Source: an uncultured Lachnospiraceae bacterium (lineage in GTDB: Bacteria; Bacillota; Clostridia; Lachnospirales; Lachnospiraceae). Taken from it: DNA of 64,000 nt. The stretch is taken from positions 1 through 64,000 of the forward strand of contig CANBFE010000008.1 of assembly GCA_947367855.1 (NCBI GenBank). Reading direction: 5' to 3'. The translations under genes and the position numbers were made by a program. The notes under the pieces are model-generated. The model did no database searches. It was not told where the DNA came from and worked only from the letters and a program-made list of their open reading frames with translations. This document shows, piece after piece, positions 59,429 through 64,000 of the stretch; the first letter of the stretch is position 1, and every line of letters starts with the position of its first letter.

Positions 59429-59869
59429 TTATCGGCTGTAATCCGCTTCCAGGGGTGCAATTACCTCCGGGTTCTGCCCCACCCAGGCAACCGCACAGGC
59501 ACACAGCGCCGCGCAGAGCGAATCCATGGCGCAGCCCTTGTCGCCTGCCTCTGTCAACAGCCTGGCCAAAAGCTCTGCGGACTTGATATCATCTTCATTG
59601 AAGGCATTTCCAAGGCGGACATATTCCGGGAAAGCCCGCAGCATTTTCCGGAAATCATCATCCCAGTTCATACCGCCATTGTTCATCAGTTCATGCCGGA
59701 CGCGTCCCGCAATGCGGATAATTTCTCCCTGGGCGGTTCCGGCCCGGCCCGACGGCGGGACAAGATAATCCCAAAGTTGTTGAAACTGTGCATTCTCCTC
59801 TGTCTCCGTAATGAGAATCGGAGAAACTCCGTCATGAACTACTGGTGCCTGTTCTTTCTGTTTTTCCAT
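59429..59869 (-). CDS. unknown protein inside the inositol cluster
   Basis: This protein is about 146 residues from ATG 59869 (GGAGG upstream; an in-frame TTG lies two codons earlier). It is acidic, with no signal peptide. The middle is helical (EIIRIAGRVRHELMNNGGMNWDDDFRKML). A Cys/Ala-rich near-C-terminal helix (MDSLCAALCACAVAWVGQ) could be buried or membrane-associated. I do not recognise the family. It lies between iolB and iolD on the same strand, so it may assist the pathway, but it could be an unrelated insertion. Confidence 0.65.
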   Translation of the reverse strand: MEKQKEQAPVVHDGVSPILITETEENAQFQQLWDYLVPPSGRAGTAQGEIIRIAGRVRHELMNNGGMNWDDDFRKMLRAFPEYVRLGNAFNEDDIKSAELLARLLTEAGDKGCAMDSLCAALCACAVAWVGQNPEVIAPLEADYSR

Positions 59870-60013
59870 ATCCAATGCCTCCTGTCTGCATGCTCTCTGT
59901 ATGCTGTCTATATGCTGTCTGCATATTGCTTGATATCCTTCATAATTCCGTATTTATCTGCTGCTTTCCTCTGCCTGGCCGCCCTGGGAAAAATTCCCCC
60001 TTCCGGCAGCTTC

Positions 60014-60775
60014 TCACGCCAACCACTCATGGGCCGGTTCCACAATGCGCGTTTTGCGCCAGGGATCCCCTTCCAGATGCCGGATCAGCCATGCGTAATA
60101 CATCCGGTATCCAGGCGCTGCCGCCTGCTGATGGGCATGCATGGGAGCGATGGTCAGACAGCCCTGGTCCTCCACCCGGAAGCACTGCTCCCCCTCAAAG
60201 CCCACCCCGAATCCCTGTGGCTTGTCAAACTCATAATAATACAGCTCCGGCTGGGGATGAAAATGGGGCGGATAACTGGACCAACAGCCTGGTTTGTGGA
60301 ACACCTCTCCCAGAACCATGTTGGAATAGGGGGCATTCTCATAGTCAAACACTGTCAGCACCTGTCTGTGGGCAGTGCCCTCCCACTGCTCCTTTCCAAA
60401 CTCCTGCAGGGTACACAGCTCCGGCGTATAGAACACCGGGGCAAAAGTATTCGAATTTGTAGTCTGCTGAATCAGCACTCTGCTGTCCTCCAAAGCCGTG
60501 ACAATCATCTCTCTTCTGCATCCGCAGTGCAGGCAATAGGGCTTATCCTGAAAGACACTGCGTCTTTCCCCTTCCTCTCTTCTGCCCTGAAAGGCAAACA
60601 GCACCTTCCCCGCAAGCAGCAGAATGGCCGTCTCCTTCTCCTGCTCCATGATTCTGACTTTCTCTCCTGCCTTCAGCCTCCGGACACTCACATCCATCAG
60701 CATATGAGCGTTTTTTCCCTTCTCTTCGCAGAGAATTTTTTCTCCTTTTTCATTAAATTCCGGTTTCTCGTACAT
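60014..60775 (-). CDS. iolB: 5-deoxy-glucuronate isomerase
   Basis: This enzyme converts 5-deoxy-D-glucuronate to 2-deoxy-5-keto-D-gluconate, the step after IolD. It is about 253 residues from ATG 60775 (GGAG upstream). The double-stranded beta-helix (cupin) fold is shown by YPPHFHPQPELYYYEF with the metal-binding His residues and Glu, and MHAHQQAAAPGYRMYYAW near the C-terminus. It lies between iolC and the unknown 146-residue gene. Confidence 0.92.
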   Translation of the reverse strand: MYEKPEFNEKGEKILCEEKGKNAHMLMDVSVRRLKAGEKVRIMEQEKETAILLLAGKVLFAFQGRREEGERRSVFQDKPYCLHCGCRREMIVTALEDSRVLIQQTTNSNTFAPVFYTPELCTLQEFGKEQWEGTAHRQVLTVFDYENAPYSNMVLGEVFHKPGCWSSYPPHFHPQPELYYYEFDKPQGFGVGFEGEQCFRVEDQGCLTIAPMHAHQQAAAPGYRMYYAWLIRHLEGDPWRKTRIVEPAHEWLA

Positions 60776-60833
60776 ATCTACTCCTATCCGTTCCCTATCT
60801 GTATTCAATCCAGTATGGAAACTGCCTTCTCCA

Positions 60834-61853
60834 CTACCTGCCCCGCACCACCATTTCCCCGTATTTTTCCTTTTCCTCCCGGATAAAGCGTTCCACCTCC
60901 TCCAGAGTGGGCATGGCTGCGGAACAGCTGTGGGCGGAAATCAGCATGGAAGCCGAGGCGGAGCCGTATTCCAAAGCTTCCGGAACGCTGCAGCCGTCTA
61001 TCAATGCCCGGAGAAAGGAAGATGCGTAACCGTCCCCGCCGCCAAATCCCTTCAGGGCGTTGGTGGGAAAGGGCTTTACCGTATACTGTCTGCCGTCGCA
61101 GGTATAGGCCGTGGAACCCTCCTTGCCGTGCTTGATCACAACAATTTTGCAGCCGCAGCCCTGCCAGTACCTGGCACTCCCGCTGTCCTCCCCGTCAAGC
61201 CCCAGCATGCGCTCCGTGAGATCAAATTCCTCTCTGGAACCCAGAATGATATCGCTCTGTCCGGCTACAAGGGAATAATAGATTGAAATCTCATCCTGGC
61301 TTTTCCAGGTATAGGCCCTGTAGTCAATATCAAATATCACCGGTATGCCGTTTTTCCCGGCCAACATCACCGCTTTCAGCGCCGCCTCCCTGGAAGGACT
61401 GGCCGCAAGCGCCGTGCCGGAGATAAGAAGCGCCTTTGCCTTTCTGATATACGCCTCCTCCACATCCTCCGGCTCCAACATCAGATCTGCCACCCCGTCC
61501 CGGTACATCAAAATCCGGCTCTCCTGTGGACTGATGATTTCCGTGAATGTGAGGCCCAGGTTCTCCCCGTTCCTGCACCTTGTGATATGACTGGTATCAA
61601 TGCCCTCTTTCTGAAAATAATGGGTCACATAGTCTCCGAACTGGTCATCGGACACCTTTCCGATAAAACCCACCCTTTTCCCCAGACGGGCCATTCCCAC
61701 CGCGATGTTGGCGGGGGAGCCTCCCAGATATTTATTGAAATTCGCGCTTTCCTCCAGGGGACGGTTCAAGTCCACCGGATTGAAATCAATGGCCACTCTG
61801 CCAAGCAATATCAGGTCATATGCCTTCCCCTGGTCAAATGTAATATACTGCAT
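60834..61853 (-). CDS. iolC: 5-dehydro-2-deoxygluconokinase
   Basis: This PfkB-family kinase phosphorylates 2-deoxy-5-keto-D-gluconate. It is 339 residues. The N-terminal GRVAIDFNPVDLNRPLEES is an IolC signature, NKYLGGSPANIAVGMARLG is the first PfkB motif, and LKGFGGGDGYASSFLRAL near the C-terminus holds the catalytic Asp. A GGGGAG site precedes the ATG. Gene order iolC-iolB-(unknown)-iolD-iolE-iolG is in transcription order. Confidence 0.93.
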   Translation of the reverse strand: MQYITFDQGKAYDLILLGRVAIDFNPVDLNRPLEESANFNKYLGGSPANIAVGMARLGKRVGFIGKVSDDQFGDYVTHYFQKEGIDTSHITRCRNGENLGLTFTEIISPQESRILMYRDGVADLMLEPEDVEEAYIRKAKALLISGTALAASPSREAALKAVMLAGKNGIPVIFDIDYRAYTWKSQDEISIYYSLVAGQSDIILGSREEFDLTERMLGLDGEDSGSARYWQGCGCKIVVIKHGKEGSTAYTCDGRQYTVKPFPTNALKGFGGGDGYASSFLRALIDGCSVPEALEYGSASASMLISAHSCSAAMPTLEEVERFIREEKEKYGEMVVRGR

Positions 61854-62048
61854 TTTGTTCTCTCCCCTTCCCGCCGCTTCAGCAGGCCTTTTTGCTTCCT
61901 TCTTCCTGTTCCCGCTCTCCGTTACCCTGGAATCAGCCCCGGTCTTCCGGCCAATGCAAACATACGTTCTTCATTTCCCGGATTCCTCCGGATTGGCTCT
62001 GAAAATTCCCGGGACGGCTCAAAGACGCCTTCCAGGCCCCTGGCTCCT

Positions 62049-63719
62049 TCAGCAGTAACCGCTTACCTTATCCCGAATCTGTATCTCCCTGTCAAAAGGG
62101 GTATATGCGGTGAGATACAGCGTGGCTGCGCCGGGCGTCTTTTCCTCACTGTCCTCCTTGCCCTCGGTAAAGTGGTGCTCTCCAAAGCAGGGCCCCACCG
62201 TCAAAGCGTCTTTCCCGTTGCCGATCTGCGTATGGCCCTGTTTTACCACAATGACCTCGCTTCCTGTCAGCGGCAAGTCCACATAATCATTGGTGAGAAA
62301 ATCCACGCCGGAGAAGGCAAGCTCAATTCTCCAGGGAGCGCCCTCCACGCCGGAGGTTTTCACCCGCACGTCAAGCCCGTTCTCCACCTCCTTCACCCAC
62401 ACATCAATCTGCATGTCCGGGCCAAGCTTTTTCTCCCGGGAAGCATTGTCCATTTTCCACCAGTCACTGGTAGCGGGCTTTTCCGTAAAGGGCAGATAGT
62501 ACCACCCACCCATGGTCTGGTGCAAATGATACGTCCCCCTGGCTATTCTCTCCATCTGCTGTCCCTTGAAGGCACGATGTTCACAGAAGCTTCCGGCCAC
62601 CTTCATCTCAAGCTTCATGCTGCCATTGTGCAGATAGAGAAAATTGGATTTCCCCTTCATCACCGTATAGGTAAAGCGGCCCTGCTGCCCTCTGGCAATG
62701 CCGGATTCCTGATAAAAACTCTCAAAATCAGGGCGTTGGTAGCTGCCCTCAAACTCCAGTTTCCGGTATTCCGGATGGAGCATAAACCAGATCAGAAAAT
62801 CCGGAGAAGTAATCTGCCGCCTGTCCACAATCTCAAAAATGGTATTGCACATCTGCAGAAATTCCGGAATCTCATATTTCATTCCCATTTTCAGGTATTC
62901 CATGTAATAATCCTTGGGAAAAATAAGTCTGTCCTTGTCAAACCGGGTGGAATTTGCCGTGAAAACGCTGTCGTCCGGCTCCCAGTAGGTCAGCATCATC
63001 CGCAGATTCCGAATGGCATTCTGTTCATAGGAAGGGTCCCCGGTGGCCTCCGACAGCAGAATCATGGCATCATTGTTAATCCTGTTGTAATTTCCCGCCG
63101 ACTTCTCCGCGAATTCCCCGTCCTCATTACAGTCAATGCCCTCATTCAAATAAGTAAAAGCCGCCGTTTCCATTTCCTTACAGTCAAACAGCCTGCTGCA
63201 GCTCATAAGCACGGAGGCAATGGCCCAACGATGATTCGGCGTATGAAAGCCCCCCTGCAGAAGGCCCCGGGCGCCTAAAGCCACAATGGACGCCACCTTC
63301 TCCAGGATACCGCATTCCTCGGCGGTAAGCTCTGCTCCAGCCTTTCCCTCTCTCCTGTCCCGCAGATACTGGTACACGGGCAGCAGCTTCTTCACGCAGA
63401 AGGCCGTGTCCGGCGCGGAAAAGAAATTGCAGGTAATGTAGTCAAATAATCCGCTCTCGTGCTGCACCCTGGCCACATAGTCCAGTCCTGTCATAATCCT
63501 TTCCAGTACTCTCCCGTCCCGGTAAAAGCAGGTATCCTCATTGCAGTAGGCCGCAATCATCCCTGCAATCCGGTAAATCGCAAACTTTGCCTGGACGATT
63601 CCTGTGGGGTCCGCAAAACCTCCATATCTTGGACTCTCCCGGTCCAGAATCTGAATCTGCAGGGATTTCACTACCCTGTCCTGGGTGTCCAGAATCATTT
63701 TCCGATAATGCTTCTCCAT
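62049..63719 (-). CDS. unrecognised 556-residue protein, possibly (alpha/alpha) toroid carbohydrate enzyme
   Basis: No signal peptide is present. The first ~330 residues are helix-rich and aromatic (FAIYRIAGMIAAYCNE, GFHTPNHRWAIASVLM, KSAGNYNRINNDAMILLSEATGD), as in (alpha/alpha) toroid glycosidases and lyases of the heparinase type. The last ~200 residues are beta-rich (FLYLHNGSMKLEMKVAGSF, GGWYYLPF), as in the beta-sandwich of such enzymes. NHRW and NYNRINND are candidate active-site segments. It is upstream of iolC on the same strand. A GGAGG site precedes the ATG. The family assignment is tentative. Confidence 0.7.
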   Translation of the reverse strand: MEKHYRKMILDTQDRVVKSLQIQILDRESPRYGGFADPTGIVQAKFAIYRIAGMIAAYCNEDTCFYRDGRVLERIMTGLDYVARVQHESGLFDYITCNFFSAPDTAFCVKKLLPVYQYLRDRREGKAGAELTAEECGILEKVASIVALGARGLLQGGFHTPNHRWAIASVLMSCSRLFDCKEMETAAFTYLNEGIDCNEDGEFAEKSAGNYNRINNDAMILLSEATGDPSYEQNAIRNLRMMLTYWEPDDSVFTANSTRFDKDRLIFPKDYYMEYLKMGMKYEIPEFLQMCNTIFEIVDRRQITSPDFLIWFMLHPEYRKLEFEGSYQRPDFESFYQESGIARGQQGRFTYTVMKGKSNFLYLHNGSMKLEMKVAGSFCEHRAFKGQQMERIARGTYHLHQTMGGWYYLPFTEKPATSDWWKMDNASREKKLGPDMQIDVWVKEVENGLDVRVKTSGVEGAPWRIELAFSGVDFLTNDYVDLPLTGSEVIVVKQGHTQIGNGKDALTVGPCFGEHHFTEGKEDSEEKTPGAATLYLTAYTPFDREIQIRDKVSGYC

Positions 63720-63740
63720 AGCAGTTCCTCCTAATTTAGT

Positions 63741-63756
63741 CGCTGCGCGACGGCTC
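63741..63756. repeat. short dispersed repeat, copy 1
   Basis: CGCTGCGCGACGGCTC occurs here and again at 63968-63983. Each copy is followed about 15-20 nt later by CCTTCGGCA. The second copy is cut by the window end. It may be part of a dispersed intergenic repeat. Confidence 0.5.
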
Positions 63757-63764
63757 TAAAGTAT

Positions 63765-63850
63765 AAAGTTCCTTCGGCACACTCTTCTTGAGAGAAACTT
63801 TCATTCGTAAGTTCTCTCATGAAAGTTCCTCTCGTGTGCCTCGCAACTTT
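63765..63850 (-). other. long structured leader with competing hairpins
   Basis: Nested inverted repeats: AAAGTT (63765-63770) with AACTTT (63845-63850), GGCACAC (63776-63782) with GTGTGCC (63834-63840), and AACTTTCAT (63796-63804) with ATGAAAGTT (63819-63827). An alternative stem pairs GAGAGAAACTT (63790-63800) with AAGTTCTCTC (63809-63818) and would exclude the innermost one. It lies about 46 nt before the 62049-63719 gene start. Confidence 0.6.
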
Positions 63851-63967
63851 ATCTTTTGCTTTCTGTTCCGTTATCCATTGCCCTTGCCCATATAAGGGGA
63901 GTATTTTCAGCTGCAAAATACGCATCTGCAAATCCTCCCGGGCATGGGACTTTCGGGTCTGTTAAGC

Positions 63968-63983
63968 CGCTGCGCGACGGCTC
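63968..63983. repeat. short dispersed repeat, copy 2
   Basis: Second copy of CGCTGCGCGACGGCTC, followed by the hairpin ATTGCC-TTC-GGCAAT at the window edge. No gene is seen between 63851 and the end of the window. Confidence 0.5.
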
Positions 63984-64000
63984 AAATTGCCTTCGGCAAT

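Noticed and set aside
58976..59460. Minus-strand open frames made of repeats such as RNTESQRVRM across the tandem array
   Set aside because: The units are 65 or 66 bp and shift frame between copies, there is no good ribosome site, and the peptide is simply the translated repeat.

Overview
This window looks like a chromosomal segment of a gut Lachnospiraceae-type Clostridia. The evidence is GC-rich Gram-positive coding sequence with strong AGGAGG-type ribosome sites, a tRNA-Ser pair, FMN and T-box riboswitches, class C sortases, a SipW peptidase and a BlaI/BlaR1 system. I cannot name the genus. Almost all genes lie on the minus strand. Only asnA, blaI and blaR1 are on the plus strand.

Layout, left to right: (1) 0.1-6.5 kb, two tRNA-Ser genes, ispD and a tRNA-modification/housekeeping block (tsaD, rnz, rimI, tsaB, tsaE). 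(2) 6.7-7.7 kb, a riboflavin-type ECF S-component under an FMN riboswitch with its own terminator. (3) 7.8-12.3 kb, a heterodimeric ABC exporter pair behind a MarR regulator whose promoter carries two tandem palindromes. (4) 12.4-30.4 kb, a large surface-fibre locus. It runs from an AP2/zinc-ribbon protein and a BTAD-type regulator through a roughly 2,100-residue LPSTG adhesin, an LPSTG pilin, two class C sortases, a pilin-like protein, two SipW-type secreted proteins and two further surface proteins to a SipW signal peptidase. (5) 30.5-31.9 kb, a tyrosine recombinase gene bracketed by two 31-bp sites in inverted orientation (28/31 identical, with a shared asymmetric 7-bp centre). (6) 31.9-34.4 kb, tex. 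(7) 34.6-40.1 kb, a two-component system with a membrane protein and an orphan solute-binding lipoprotein. (8) 40.3-48.8 kb, asnA, a polytopic membrane protein with an acyltransferase, a TrpB-like gene under a Trp T-box, a GNAT, and padR with a HAAS/DUF4097 gene. (9) 49-53.6 kb, blaI-blaR1 facing a MecA-like penicillin-binding protein gene with BlaI-type operators. (10) 53.7-63.7 kb, a myo-inositol catabolic cluster (iolC, iolB, iolD, iolE, iolG) with an iron alcohol dehydrogenase, a 146-residue unknown protein, a 65/66-bp tandem repeat array and an unrecognised 556-residue protein behind a structured leader.

The most interesting proposal concerns regions 4 and 5. The recombinase cassette has the architecture of a self-inverting switch. 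Inside its right end is a good promoter (TTGCAA-N17-TATAAT) pointing outward. In the orientation given it runs into a perfect hairpin with a U-tract at the right site and then antisense into tex. After inversion it would point leftward through the imperfect left site into the AP2 protein, the BTAD regulator and possibly the whole fibre operon. The sites and promoter are visible in the sequence. Phase variation of the pilus is inference.
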